Shown one piece after another: positions 1-10,877 of a stretch of 64,000 bases of DNA. Within the stretch, counting starts at the first letter, position 1; each line of letters begins with the position of its first letter. Under the pieces are notes generated by a model. It did no database searches. It was not told the DNA's origin and saw only the letters and a program-made list of their open reading frames with translations. The stretch is from Archivesica marissinica (Eukaryota > Mollusca > Bivalvia > Venerida > Vesicomyidae): positions 44,112,126 through 44,176,125 of the forward strand of contig CM026400.1 in the NCBI GenBank assembly GCA_014843695.1, written 5' to 3'. Both the position numbers and the translations under genes were made by a program.

Positions 1-770
1 GGTGTCTGCCTATCAATAGCAGTGATATATATGCTAGCTATGGGTGTTGCCTATCAATAGCAGTGATATATATGCTAGCTATGGGTGTCTGCCTATCAAT
101 AGCAGTGATATATATGCTAGCTATGGGTGTTGCCTATCAATAGCAGTGATATATATGCTAGCTATGGGTGTCTGCCTATCAATAGCAGTGATAGCTATGG
201 GTGTCTGCCTATCAATAGCAGTGACATATATGCTAGCTATGGGTGTCTGCCTATCAATAACAGTGATATATATGCTAGCTATGGGTGTCTACCTATCAAT
301 AGCAGTGATAGCTATGGGTGTCTGCCTATCAATAGCAGTGACATATATGCTAGCTATGGGTGTCTGTCTATCAATAACAGTGATATATATGCTAGCTATG
401 GGTGTCTGCCTATCAATAGCAGTGATATCTATGCTAGCTATGGGTGTCTGCCTATCAATAGCAGTGATATATATGCTAGCTATGGGTGTCTGCCTATCAA
501 TAGCAGTGATATCTATGCTAGCTATGGGTGTCTGCCTATCAATAGCAGTGATATATATGCTAGCTATGGGTGTCTGTCTATCAATAGCAGTGATATATAT
601 GCTAGCTATGGGTGTCTGCCTATCAATAGCAGTGATATATATGCTAGCTATGGGTGTTGCCTATTATAGCAGTGATATATATGCTAGCTATGGGTGTATG
701 CCTATCAATAGCAGTGATATATATGCTAGCTATGGGTGTACGCCTATCAATAGCAGTGATATATATGCTA
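1..770. repeat. Minisatellite, about 42-bp unit, about 18 copies
   Basis: Units of 41-42 bp containing ggtgtctgcctatcaatagc, with some 30-bp short units (near 190 and 310). It runs off the left window edge and ends 5 bp from the AKNA exon-6 stop. Open frames here in several phases are repeat artefacts. Confidence 0.97.
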
Positions 771-774
771 TTTC

Positions 775-1021
775 CTATCTACGAGCATAATACCTATCAA
801 TGCTTTCCGCAAGACTCCAAGATTCAGAAGCCGACATAATTTCATACGATTTTGCAGGAGATTTTTCCGACCTTGGTTGCGGAAGTTTACGTTTCTCCGG
901 CGACGGTGGCTTATTTGACCGAGAAATTTCCAAATTTTCTGAAGATTTCGGTCTCGTTTCTCTTTGTTGTATTTGTACCATATCACATTTTATTGCATTC
1001 TCTGGATTTGTTGAGTCATAT
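775..1021 (-). CDS. AKNA: AKNA-like, exon 6 (last visible exon)
   Basis: Phase 2 entry at an acceptor ...ttatatgttaaaag (AG at 1023-1022) completes a Gly codon and opens YDSTNPENAIKCDMVQIQQR, then a basic Pro/Ser-rich stretch (KPPSPEKRKLPQPRSEKSPA) and SASESWSLAESIDRYYARR, with TAG at 777-775. A donor-like GATAG|gtatta exists at 793-792, so the gene may instead splice out at 794 and continue left of the window. The polypyrimidine tract is only moderate. The 42-bp minisatellite begins 5 bp beyond the stop. I did not see a polyadenylation signal, and this tail does not obviously match the human AKNA C-terminus. Confidence 0.6.
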
Positions 1022-1069
1022 CTTTTAACATATAATTACAACAATTAGAAAGTGTTCAAATGGGTTTAC

Positions 1070-1255
1070 CCATAATGCCATGCAACACCAAGTAACAGAC
1101 AAGGACTGGTGCATGATTTAACCCATTCAACACCAAGTAACTGACAAGGACTGGTGCATGATTTAACCCATTCAACACCAAGTAACTGACATGGACTGGT
1201 ACATGATTTAACCCATTCAACACCAAGTAACTGACATGGACTGGTCCATGATTTA
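1070..1255. repeat. 45-bp tandem copies of a MITE end
   Basis: Four to five 45-bp units (starts at about 1121, 1166, 1211, 1256) each carrying acccattcaacaccaagtaa. The last unit runs into a full TTAA-MITE at 1254-1462, so the array is an amplified MITE terminus. It lies about 47 bp upstream of the AKNA exon-6 acceptor. Confidence 0.92.
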
Positions 1256-1462
1256 ACCCATTCAACACCAAGTAACTGACATGGACTGGTCCATGATATT
1301 TTTAGACCAATAAATTAATAAGAATTCATTTATCAAAATGGGTAATTTTGTCTAAAAATAGTAATATTTACTGGCAAAATGTACAGATCCTGATGAGAAG
1401 GATCATCTGGATCTACACTTTTTGTAAACCTATTTAGAGGTATGTAGTGTTGAAAGGGTTAC
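1254..1462 (+). mobile_element. MITE-1 (TTAA family), full copy
   Basis: About 210-240 bp, with inverted ends TTAACCCATTCAACACC / GGTGTTGAAAGGGTTAA and an internal hairpin around gatgagacggctcgt. The TTAA at the ends suggests piggyBac-type target choice. No coding capacity. Confidence 0.8.
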
Positions 1463-2087
1463 GGTTGTTCATTTTTAAGACAGAGGGCCCTTGGTAAAAT
1501 TAACGTATTCCTGTATGAGTTATACTAGTTTCTGTGTTTAACAAACACTGGAAAATATCTCTAGATTTAACACAAAAAAGTAACACTTTATACATACATG
1601 TAGCGTATATTCCCGGCAATAACACGACCATTTTCTCATCCAGAAATGTGATGGAAGTACTAGGTGGACTTATGGACAAGAAAACAAGCAAAACAATTTT
1701 GAAAAGAAAAAGCATTTTTGTGGGTTAACTTTATTTCTCACTCTATATGTTTGTATTATTTGATTTAATATAACAATTTCCTGAGAAACTTATTCACATT
1801 ATAAACCATAGAAAAACTGATAAACAAACTTGATAAATTAGTGTTGATTTGTAATATATTAATAAGAATAAATTCAACCAGATATCTCAAATTGAGCTCA
1901 GTTTCATTCATATATGAGAGAAAAATCCATTGCCATAACGAATGTCCACTAGTCCACAAAGTACCCTCGACTTATGGAAGGATCCAACATAAAATCAGCA
2001 TTTTCAAGCCGAAAATTGACCCGCGGTTTATGGACGGTAATATATGCTACTAAAACTGTACCCAGTAAACCAGTAGAAATGTCTTAC
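1463..2087. other. AKNA intron 5, unremarkable part
   Basis: AT-rich intron sequence with no repeat, RNA or credible exon seen. Confidence 0.5.
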
Positions 2088-2152
2088 CCGGACTGAACGT
2101 CTGGCGGCAGCCTGAATATGTCTGGTTCTTCTTTGCAAATTGTTCTCAATTT
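2088..2152 (-). CDS. AKNA: AKNA-like, exon 5 (65 nt)
   Basis: A short exon with acceptor gttacatttcag (AG at 2154-2153) and donor TCCGG|gtaaga (GT at 2087-2086). In phase 0 after exon 4 it reads KLRTICKEEPDIFRLPPDVQ then S, extending the helix ...EIDHLVK without a break. It leaves two bases (GG) that fit the acceptor of exon 6. The other two frames are either stopped or less consistent with the phases. The 50-bp minisatellite starts only about 17 bp upstream of the acceptor AG, so the usual branch-point window is almost wholly inside or against the array. Confidence 0.75.
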
Positions 2153-2170
2153 CTGAAATGTAACATCAGC

Positions 2171-4240
2171 GTGTTAAAGCTTGACCACTGATCCACTACC
2201 TGTATCTGTATAGCATGGCGGAGTTAAAGCTTGACCACTGATCCACTACCTGTATCTGTATAGCATGGCGGAGTTAAAGCTTGACCACTGATCCACTACC
2301 TGTATCTGTATAGCATGGTGTCGTTAAAGCTTGACCACTGATCCACTACCTGTATCTGTATAGCATGGTGGCGTTAAAGCTTGACCACTGATCCACTACC
2401 TGTATCTGTATAGCATGGTGGCGTTAAAGCTTGACCACTGATCCACTACCTGTATCTGTATAGCATGGCGGAGTTAAAGCTTGACCACTGATCCACTACC
2501 TGTATCTGTATAGCATGGTGTCGTTAAAGCTTGACCACTGATCCACTACCTGTATCTGTATAGCATGGTGTCGTTAAAGCTTGACCACTGATCCACTACC
2601 TGTATCTGTATAGCATGGTGTCGTTAAAGCTTGACCACTGATCCACTACCTGTATCTGTATAGCATGGCGGAGTTAAAGCTTGACCACTGATCCACTACC
2701 TGTATCTGTATAGCATGGCGGCGTTAAAGCTTGACCACTGATCCACTACCTGTATCTGTATAGCATGGCGGCGTTAAAGCTTGACCACTGATCCACTACC
2801 TGTATCTGTATAGCATGGTGGCGTTAAAGCTTGACCACTGATCCACTACCTGTATCTGTATAGCATGGCGGCGTTAAAGCTTGACCACTGATCCACTACC
2901 TGTATCTGTATAGCATGGCGGAGTTAAAGCTTGACCACTGATCCACTACCTGTATCTGTATAGCATGGTGGCGTTAAAGCTTGACCACTGATCCACTACC
3001 TGTATCTGTATAGCATGGCGGCGTTAAAGCTTGACCACTGATCCACTACCTGTATCTGTATAGCATGGTGGCGTTAAAGCTTGACCACTGATCCACTACC
3101 TGTATCTGTATAGCATGGCGGCGTTAAAGCTTGACCACTGATCCACTACCTGTATCTGTATAGCATGGCGGCGTTAAAGCTTGACCACTGATCCACTACC
3201 TGTATCTGTATAGCATGGTGGCGTTAAAGCTTGACCACTGATCCACTACCTGTATCTGTATAGCATGGTGGCGTTAAAGCTTGACCACTGATCCACTACC
3301 TGTATCTGTATAGCATGGCGGCGTTAAAGCTTGACCACTGATCCACTACCTGTATCTGTATAGCATGGCGGCGTTAAAGCTTGACCACTGATCCACTACC
3401 TGTATCTGTATAGCATGGCGGAGTTAAAGCTTGACCACTGATCCACTACCTGTATCTGTATAGCATGGTGGCGTTAAAGCTTGACCACTGATCCACTACC
3501 TGTATCTGTATAGCATGGCGGCGTTAAAGCTTGACCACTGATCCACTACCTGTATCTGTATAGCATGGCGGCGTTAAAGCTTGACCACTGATCCACTACC
3601 TGTATCTGTATAGCATGGTGGCGTTAAAGCTTGACCACTGATTCACTACCTGTATCTGTATAGCATGGTGGCGTTAAAGCTTGACCACTGATCCACTACC
3701 TGTATCTGTATAGCATGGCGGAGTTAAAGCTTGACCACTGATCCACTACCTGTATCTGTATAGCATGGTGTCGTTAAAGCTTGACCACTGATCCACTACC
3801 TGTATCTGTATAGCATGGCGGCGTTAAAGCTTGACCACTGATCCACTACCTGTATCTGTATAGCATGGTGTCGTTAAAGCTTGACCACTGATCCACTACC
3901 TGTATCTGTATAGCATGGCGGAGTTAAAGCTTGACCACTGATCCACTACCTGTATCTGTATAGCATGGTGGCGTTAAAGCTTGACCACTGATCCACTACC
4001 TGTATCTGTATAGCATGGCGGCGTTAAAGCTTGACCACTGATCCACTACCTGTATCTGTATAGCATGGCAGCGTTAAAGCTTGACCACTGATCCACTACC
4101 TGTATCTGTATAGCATGGCGGCAGTGAAAAGTCTCTCCATGCTTACGGTCATCAGCCCGTTAAAGCTTGACCACTGATCCACTACCTGTATCTGTATAGC
4201 ATGGCGGCAGTGAAAAGTGTCTCCATGCTTACGGTCAGTG
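2171..4240. repeat. Minisatellite, 50-bp unit, about 40 copies
   Basis: Unit gttaaagcttgaccactgat and 30 more bases. It is almost perfectly homogeneous: differences fall at three or four sites in the last ten bases (catgg[c/t]g[g/t][a/c]g), apart from one c-to-t change near 3643. The last unit is separated by a short spacer, gcagtgaaaagt..., which is itself repeated at 4120 and 4205. The array is in AKNA intron 4, close to the exon-5 acceptor. Confidence 0.98.
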
Positions 4241-4380
4241 TTTTTATCGTAACAAACGATTAAAGATCAAGACTTTAGTTATCAGTGTATTTGACAAGCA
4301 AGCATATTTTGGGGGTCATGGCAGTGGCACAGATTTGTTTTTTGGCTCGGCGAAATCGGTTTCGAAGCTTGGCTATAATT

Positions 4381-4606
4381 AAAACCCTTTGCCTGCTGAG
4401 TAAATAAAATCACATTTGCAAACATAGATCCAGATCAGCCACGGCTAAATGCCGCGTCTGATCAGGATCTATGTTGTTTTCTATTCAGCCAATTGTTTTA
4501 GCTCCACTATCCGAATAGCAAACAGCATAGAGCATAGAGCCGTCTGATCTGGCTCTATGCTGTTTGCAAAAGTGATTTTTATCTGCCGCTAGTGTGCAAA
4601 GGGTTG
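4381..4606. mobile_element. MITE-2 copy
   Basis: Palindromic element with inverted ends (aaccctttgc... / ...gtgcaaagggtt) and internal hairpins built on gcaaacagcatagagc and gatctggctctatg. Non-coding. Confidence 0.75.
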
Positions 4607-4747
4607 AAAGCAAAGGACGTGTCTTCCGGTATGTGTAATTAACCGCATAACAGAGTAATTACCTCTCACAAGAAGATTACCGGTATGTTTTTGTCTCAGT
4701 TTGTGGGTGGGCCAAGGACAAACTATGTGATTTTGTCTCGGATTTTT

Positions 4748-4995
4748 TTAACCCATTCAACACTAAGTAACTGACATGGACTGGTCCATGATATTATTAG
4801 ACCAATAAATTAATCAGTAAATTACATTTGGACCATTTCACATTTATCAAAATGGGTAATTTTATCTAAAAATAGTAAAATAACTGGCAAAAAGTGCAGA
4901 TCCTGATGGAAGGGCTTGTCACGAAGAGGCTGCCAGATCATCTGGAGTTACACATTTTGTTAGCCTATTTAGGTCTGTAGTGTTGAAAAGGCTAA
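4748..4995 (+). mobile_element. MITE-1 copy
   Basis: Same family as 1254-1462. The right end is slightly decayed (gttgaaaaggctaa). Confidence 0.75.
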
Positions 4996-5153
4996 TAAAA
5001 CTCTTCACTATTGTGAGACAGGGAAAATATGGACATTTAGCGGTATGCCGGAGGTTTGCTATCTCGGATTGCTGTTGTTATTTAGCTGCGTGGCGGAGGT
5101 TACTTATCTCAGATTGCTGTTGTTACAATAGCATTTCGAAATCAGAATCTTAC

Positions 5154-5696
5154 CTTGACAAGATGATCAATTTCCTGTTCACGTTCCGGTGTTTTGGACA
5201 TTTGTTTTAATCTCCTATATCTATCCATTAATGCATTATATTCCTCATGCAAATGTTTCAACTTTTTATCAAACTCTGAGTCAAATTTTGGCTCTAGTAG
5301 GTCATTTCCTGCAGACACACCATGAATTTTCTTTTTCACATTTTCCGTTGACGGATCAACTTCCATTGAGGTATCCAACGAATCACCATTGTCTTGACGA
5401 TTCTTCTGAAATGGCTGCCGTTTGGCCGATTTTTCTTTTAAATTCTCATCCACTTTTTCATGAATTTCATCAAACTTCATTCCAAGTTTAAATAACTCTC
5501 CTTCTAGTTCCTTTTCCTGATCAAATGCAACGTCCAACCCAGAAGAGGTGGATCGACGAAGTACGTTATAATCTTCTTTAGATTGTAGGTAATCGCGACG
5601 GAGTTTCTCGTGGTCGCCACGGATTTTATCAAACACTCCCTCCTGTTCATCGACTGTAAGTTGGTTTTCACACAGTAGTGTCTGGAACGACTGCAT
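5154..5696 (-). CDS. AKNA: AKNA-like, exon 4 (AKNA helical domain)
   Basis: 543 nt, phase 0 at both ends, acceptor ttatctttcag (AG at 5698-5697) and donor GTCAAG|gtaaga (GT at 5153-5152). It encodes residues about 754-934. It starts MQSFQTLLCENQLTVDEQEG, the counterpart of the human ESFERLI block. Then come FDQEKELEGELFKLGMKFDE (human FDPRRELEAEIYRLG...LEEL), a charged spacer with Lys/Arg/Gln, and the helix LKHLHEEYNALMDRYRRLKQ (human QMEQVYHGLMERYLSVK). The order and spacing are those of the AKNA family. The leading ATG is not a start codon; it follows the splice site directly. Heptad patterns suggest coiled coils. Confidence 0.95.
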
Positions 5697-5886
5697 CTGA
5701 AAGATAAAATATGTCCATTAATATCACAACTCTTTCTCTAACGACAGTTTCATTGAAAAGATTAGTTTTAAGCAAGGTTGGCGTAGTATCCAGTTTTAAG
5801 CAAGGCTGGCGTAGTAACCAATGTGGTGGGGATAAGTCAGCACAATGGGGCCAAAGTATAGTTCCTCTACTCCGTCAGTATGTATG

Positions 5887-6106
5887 TGTGTGTTTTACGT
5901 TTATTTACCGTCGCTACCGGTTGCCCATAGGCATATGAGCGAAGCCTCCTGAAGAGATTAGTCATTTTAGATTTTGGAGGATAGTGCAATGATACAGACA
6001 GAGACCCATTCTAGAGTCATATAGGGGGAAGGGGGGGTATCGAACCTGCGATCCCTGGATTACCAGTCCAGCATGTTAACCACTGGACTACAGATCCGTC
6101 TGTCTG
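5887..6106 (-). mobile_element. SINE-B copy, internally deleted
   Basis: tRNA-derived SINE read on the minus strand. The head has box A (tagtccagtgg) and box B (aggttcgat); the tail end has cgacggtaaataaacg. The central ctctggaatgggtct part is shortened. Confidence 0.85.
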
Positions 6107-6479
6107 TCAATATGTCAATATCTGAAATTTAGATATATCAATATTTTATATTGATTCTTTAAAACTAATTTTGTTCCATTAATCATTCAAAAGTTTGAAA
6201 ACTATATGAAAGGATCCTATAGTCACAGGATACAATGAATTAAGCCTCGATATATTAAAATACAGGGATCATTCTAGAGGGTGATGTGGGTGAAATAGTC
6301 GCCAAGGGACCCTGACTTCGCCCTCTGTGGGCCCCACTTCTCCCTAAAATAACATAATTTTTTTGTTTTTACAATTTTCATACAAAATGTTGTCCAGTAA
6401 CATACACAGGCCCATTATAAATCATTCCTTCTATTCAAATGTCATACTGTGCATTTTAACCATATTTTGTTGACATTTA

Positions 6480-6703
6480 TTAACCCATTTCATTCTGAAT
6501 ACATTTATAGGCTTTTGCAAACAACATAAATCCAGATCAGCGCAGAATCTATGTTGTTTGCTACATAGCCAAGTGTTTTAGCAAGATCATCTGAATAGCA
6601 AACAGTATAGAGCCTGATCAGATGGCACATTCCGTGGCGGTTGATCTGGCTCCATGTTCTTTGCAAATACTGTTTGAACGGTATCCAGAATGAAATGGGT
6701 TAA
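6480..6703. mobile_element. MITE-3 copy (full)
   Basis: Ends TTAACCCATTTCATTCTG / CAGAATGAAATGGGTTAA form inverted repeats with TTAA at both borders. The interior is related to MITE-2 (catagatccagatcag and its complement). Confidence 0.82.
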
Positions 6704-6841
6704 ATTAAGAATGCAATCGTGCGCATTCTCACTTCTCTCAAAAATTCTGACCTAGAATGAACCCTGAAAATATATATTTATTTATATACATTGTGATAAT
6801 AACTGGTTGTACTTCTTACAAATAATAAGGTGTTCGCCTCT

Positions 6842-7024
6842 TAACCTGCTGGGTAAATAAAATAAAATTTGGCGTAACGCCGTGTCTTATCAGGCTCTAT
6901 GTTGTTTGCTATTCAGCCAAGTGTTTTAGCTCCACTATCCCAAATAGCAAACAGCATAGAGCCTGATCTGGCTCTATGCTGTTTGCAAAAGTGATCTTAT
7001 TTGCCGCTAGCATGCAAACGGTTA
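6842..7024. mobile_element. MITE-2 copy
   Basis: Same internal hairpins as 4381-4606. The ends are ttaacctgctggg and gcatgcaaacggttaa. Confidence 0.72.
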
Positions 7025-7073
7025 ATACAAACCAAGGAGTTGTCTAGTATCTAGTCCCATCTTTCTTCTCTCT

Positions 7074-7303
7074 AGTTTATACAAATTTATTTTAGCTCGA
7101 TTGCGAAACAAGTTCTTACAACTTATATTAATCACTCTCAAGACCTCATTCCTGATGGAATCCATCGCCATGAGAGAGAGAAGAGGCAACGTGGAAATTA
7201 AATGTCTTGCCTAAGGGCACAATCGTAACGGCTCCAGTGGGGCTCGAACTCTAGACCTTTTGCACCTGAAGTGAACTCGCATCCATTGTGCTACCACGAC
7301 TTT
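7074..7303 (-). mobile_element. SINE-A copy
   Basis: tRNA-derived SINE. On the minus strand: head with box A (tagcacaatgg) and box B (gagttcgagcccc), core gtgcccttaggcaagacatt, tail attaatataagttg...cgagctaaaataaa. Essentially full length. Confidence 0.88.
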
Positions 7304-7479
7304 CTCTCATTTGTTCTAGGAGCGGGCAAAAGCATTTAATGCCACAAAAGAGCTAACACATCATTATAGACCGCTTGACAATAGATCTATTGTTCTCCGA
7401 GCCACATGTACTGATTTGTAAGCACAGACGGGTGAGCGTAACCCTATAATTTCACAGGTAGGGAGGGGACTAACAAAGG

Positions 7480-7725
7480 CTGTCCGATTAGCACAGTGGT
7501 TAGCACGCTTGCTTCTCACAAAATGCAAACCAGGGTTCGGGTCTCGGACCGGGAAGTATGTGAGATAGTAGTGGTCGCCACTTCTGACAGGTGGGCTTTT
7601 TTTCGGGTACTTCCGGTTTCCTCCCACACAAATGACCAAAAATACGCTGTTATCCACACCAACAAGAATGATTAATATAAGTTGTTAAAGCTTGTTTCGC
7701 AATCGTTGTAAAATAAATAAAACTA
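7480..7725 (+). mobile_element. SINE-C copy
   Basis: tRNA-derived head (tgtccgattagcacagtggt; box B ggttcgggtct), middle cggaccgggaagtatgtgag, and a tail attaatataagttg...cgttgtaaaataaata that resembles the SINE-A tail. Confidence 0.87.
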
Positions 7726-7765
7726 CATCTTAATAAATGTTTATGGTTGTTTTTTTTTGTTTTTT

Positions 7766-8012
7766 TAAGCTTTATTTATTTTACAACGATTGCGAAGCAA
7801 GTTTTAACAACTTATATAAATCACACTTGTTGGCTCGGATGAAAGCGTATATGTGGTCATTCATGTGGGAGGAAACCGGAGTACCCAGAGAAAACCCACC
7901 TGTCCGATCTGGCGACCATCGTATCATCTCACATACTTCCCGGTCTGATGATCGAACCCGGGTCACATTGGTGAGAAGCGAGTGCGCTAACCACTGCGCT
8001 AATTGGACAGCT
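7766..8012 (-). mobile_element. SINE-C copy, inverted relative to the one at 7480
   Basis: Full-length copy on the opposite strand only about 40 bp from the previous one, so the two tails face each other across a T-rich stretch. Confidence 0.87.
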
Positions 8013-8164
8013 CTATGGTTGTTGAAAAATAAAACTGCATATGCTTTGTGATTAATAAATATGTGATTTGGTACATGTATATATGTATATATGTGATGCT
8101 ATATCTCTGTACTTAAATATCCAACAAAATACTTACTACAACCTTAGTATCGGTCACCTATAAA

Positions 8165-8412
8165 CAATACTAAATTACTAAATGTCATAATTTTTCTTTG
8201 CTGACACTAATTTGGGGCAACAGTTACTGATTGCATAGATATAAACAATACTAAATGCCATAATTCTCTTTGCTTACACTAATTAGGGGCAACAGTTACT
8301 GATTGCATATATATAAACAATACTAAATGCCATAATTCCCTTTGCTTACACTAATTAGGGGCAACAGTTTCTGATTGCATAGATATAAACAATACTAAAT
8401 GCCATTATTCTC
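8165..8412. repeat. About 73-bp tandem repeat, 3.5 copies
   Basis: Repeats of aggggcaacagttactgatt and ataaacaatactaaatgcca at about 73-bp spacing, in AKNA intron 3. Confidence 0.85.
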
Positions 8413-8717
8413 TTTAGTAACCAGGGAAATCCACTCACCCTTCTAGTAAACCTTCACTCATCCTTTGACATTTTTGACAGAATACAGGTAAATGTTAACA
8501 ATCATATCGGAAATTCATCCAAGTCACTGAGTACAGGACTGATCTTTTGACGTTTTGGCGGCCATCTTGGATGACAAAATCATCTGATTTTGACAACAAT
8601 TACATCAGAGTGATCGCCGCTTCGATACATTTGATTTGATATGTGATATTACCATAAATAGATTAGACCACCATTTGACCTCAAGGGCCATGCCCATTAT
8701 TGATCCCTGATCATTCC
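8413..8717. other. AKNA intron 3, unique sequence
   Basis: No repeat family seen. A donor-like ggtgagtgg on the minus strand has no credible coding partner. Confidence 0.4.
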
Positions 8718-8799
8718 TACCAAGATCGTTACGAGCCGGCTCATCTGGATCTACAATTTTTGTAAACCTATTTAGAGGCCTCAGGTGTTGAAAGGGTTA
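8718..8799 (+). mobile_element. MITE-1 fragment (right end)
   Basis: Right part only, from gagccggctcatctggatct to gttgaaagggttaa. Confidence 0.72.
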
Positions 8800-8965
8800 A
8801 ATAAACCAATATACAACAGTAAGCAATTACATTTCTACGTTAGTTTTAAATATGCCGACGGGTAACTCCAGACTAATTATCATTGACTCAATTATTCATG
8901 GTTCTGACGAGTACGATGCGTCAAGGTTTGACAGTATAACAAATAAATAAAAAATAACAATTCAC

Positions 8966-9171
8966 CCTTTCATCCAAATTTCTCGTCTGGAACATGAGAC
9001 CAATCTTGACTTTTTCCGCATCGTTTGCGATGCCGCCTGGTTCCTCGACGTCCCCACGGGGCGTGCTTGTAGAATCCATACTATTGGTTGAGTCTGACCT
9101 GGGCAACAGTGCCGGGGACGTGCCTTGCTGCTGCGACATACGACTCTCCGAACCATCCTGAGCTTGTGTTT
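8966..9171 (-). CDS. AKNA: AKNA-like, exon 3
   Basis: 206 nt, acceptor cttctctgcag (AG at 9173-9172) and donor GAAAGG|gtgaat (GT at 8965-8964). It takes one base from exon 2 to make a Glu codon, then encodes a polar Ser/Gln/Pro-rich linker (SRMSQQQGTSPALLPRSDST) and ends in VKIGLMFQTRNLDER. It finishes in phase 0, exactly as exon 4 requires. The C-terminal helix lines up with the part of human AKNA just before its ESFERLI motif. Residues about 685-753 of the joined protein. Confidence 0.88.
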
Positions 9172-9261
9172 CTGCAGAGAAGAGATGTATACATTAATGT
9201 AACCAGTAGCATGCTGGGTAAAATAAATGCTATAAATAGTTCAAATATTTGTAGTAGACTT

Positions 9262-9544
9262 TTACTTTTACGTTTATTTATCGTCACTGCCCATATGAGC
9301 GACGCCTCCTGAAGAAATAAGTTATTTTAGATTTTTGGAGGATAGTGCAATGATACAGACAGAGACCAATTCCAGAGTCCCCTCTGGTTCTTTTACGTGC
9401 ACGGTGTAAAGCACCGACACGAAACCTCGGTTTAACGTCCTATCTGAAAGACTGTTAATTTTATTAGGGTCAGGCGGGGGATCGAACCTGCGATCCCTAG
9501 ATTACCAGTCCAGCGTGTTACCACTGGACTACATATCCGTCTGT
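9262..9544 (-). mobile_element. SINE-B copy, full length
   Basis: All parts are present on the minus strand: tRNA-like head, gggtcag...ttaacagtctttcag, aaccgaggtttcgtgtcggt, cactatcctccaaaa and the cgataaataaacg tail. It lies about 90 bp upstream of AKNA exon 3. Confidence 0.9.
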
Positions 9545-9847
9545 AAAAATATTTGTAGTAGACGACAATTCATTAAATAAATATTTAAGGATTTCTTATT
9601 TGTAACTGAAAACTCTGGAATTCTGGGCACAATATTATCATACATAATTAACTCTTTGCACGCTAGCGGCGAAAATAACAGTCAAATAATTCATTAGAAT
9701 TTGTCGCAACATGGAATTTCGATACGACACAATTCTAATGAAACATACTCCCAGAGTTTTCAGCTACAAATAACAAAAAGACATTAATGAATTGTTGTCT
9801 GCTACAATTATTTGCACTATTTATAGCCATTATTTTCCCCATAATCG

Positions 9848-10055
9848 CAGACGGATCTGTAGTCCAGTGGTAACACGCTGGACTGGTAATCCAGGGATTG
9901 CAGGTTCGATCCCCCATCTGACCCTAATAAAATTAACAGTCTTTCAGATGGGACGTTAAACCGAGGTCTCGTGTCGGTGCTTTACACCGTGCACGTAAAA
10001 GAACCAGAGGAGACTCTGGAATGGGTCTCTGTCTCCGGGGATACGAGGCTTGTTA
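9848..10055 (+). mobile_element. SINE-B copy, 3' truncated
   Basis: Head gacggatctgtagtccagtg through ctggaatgggtctctgtctc, then it stops. It is inverted relative to the copy at 9262, with the intervening 300 bp carrying an inverted duplicate of the ataaataaatatttgtagta flank. Confidence 0.87.
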
Positions 10056-10877
10056 TTAGTTATTAGTTGAAATACTCAGATTCTGTGACAAATATTTGGG
10101 GGGAAAATGATACCATGTTACATATAGGAAATTACAGGAAATTTGCTGTTTTCACCGATGTAGAGTCGATTTTATTATTAATACTTTATTAATGAAATAC
10201 GAAAATGATTGTCGACAAAATTGAACACTAATACTGACAGCTTGTCAAAAGGCATTTAATCCCTGAAAATACTTCTTAAGTCAATATAAATTGGCACGGT
10301 CTCAAATTGAACCGTCAGACTTGATCTTAATCACTCGATTTGAAAATATATCGGGTTATTTGTAAACTTTGTACTTTGAGATGCGGCTGGGGAAATACAT
10401 TATAAAGCAATCAGGATTGTATTTGTATAGAGGGTATATTGTTGGTAAACATTGTTCACTGCACACTTTGTTGGTTATTTAAGCAGTGTATAAAGTGGTG
10501 TATACGGTTACCGTATGATAATGAGTACAATTTATCTATTAAAGTCTATTTAAGCATTTTTTTTTTATTCATATGGAAAAATAAAAATATATGGTAATTC
10601 AAATGTAACTTTATTCTAGTGCTTTAAGATAAACCGTGTTACCGTAATTACCTGCCAATAAGACGATCTCGACTATAAGACGACCCGCTCCCACTGTGGT
10701 CTTAAATCAGTGGTATTTTGCATAGACCCGCACATAAGACTGGTTGAGAAAATGGAACCCACTCAGAATTAAAGATTAAACAAATTGGACTGTCGAAGCA
10801 CTGTAAATTATGTCAAATCGTAAAATAATGCACTGATGCACAACAACAAAATTTATTTGCTAAAATGCTATAAAGTT
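10056..10877. other. AKNA intron 2 sequence
   Basis: Mostly unique AT-rich DNA. Around 10650-10760 is a piece of the MITE-5 family (ataagacgat...ataagacgacc). No exon seen. Confidence 0.5.

Noticed and set aside
2088..2152. Alternative reading of AKNA exon 5 as IENNLQRRTRHIQAAARRSV
   Set aside because: It needs a phase-1 entry, but exon 4 ends in phase 0. The phase-0 reading is open and continues the helix.
2171..4240. CRISPR-like array
   Set aside because: The units are contiguous with no unique spacers, and the DNA is clearly from an animal nucleus.
8430..8700. Possible extra AKNA exon with a donor-like ggtgagtgg
   Set aside because: No open frame in phase, and exons 3 and 4 already join in phase.
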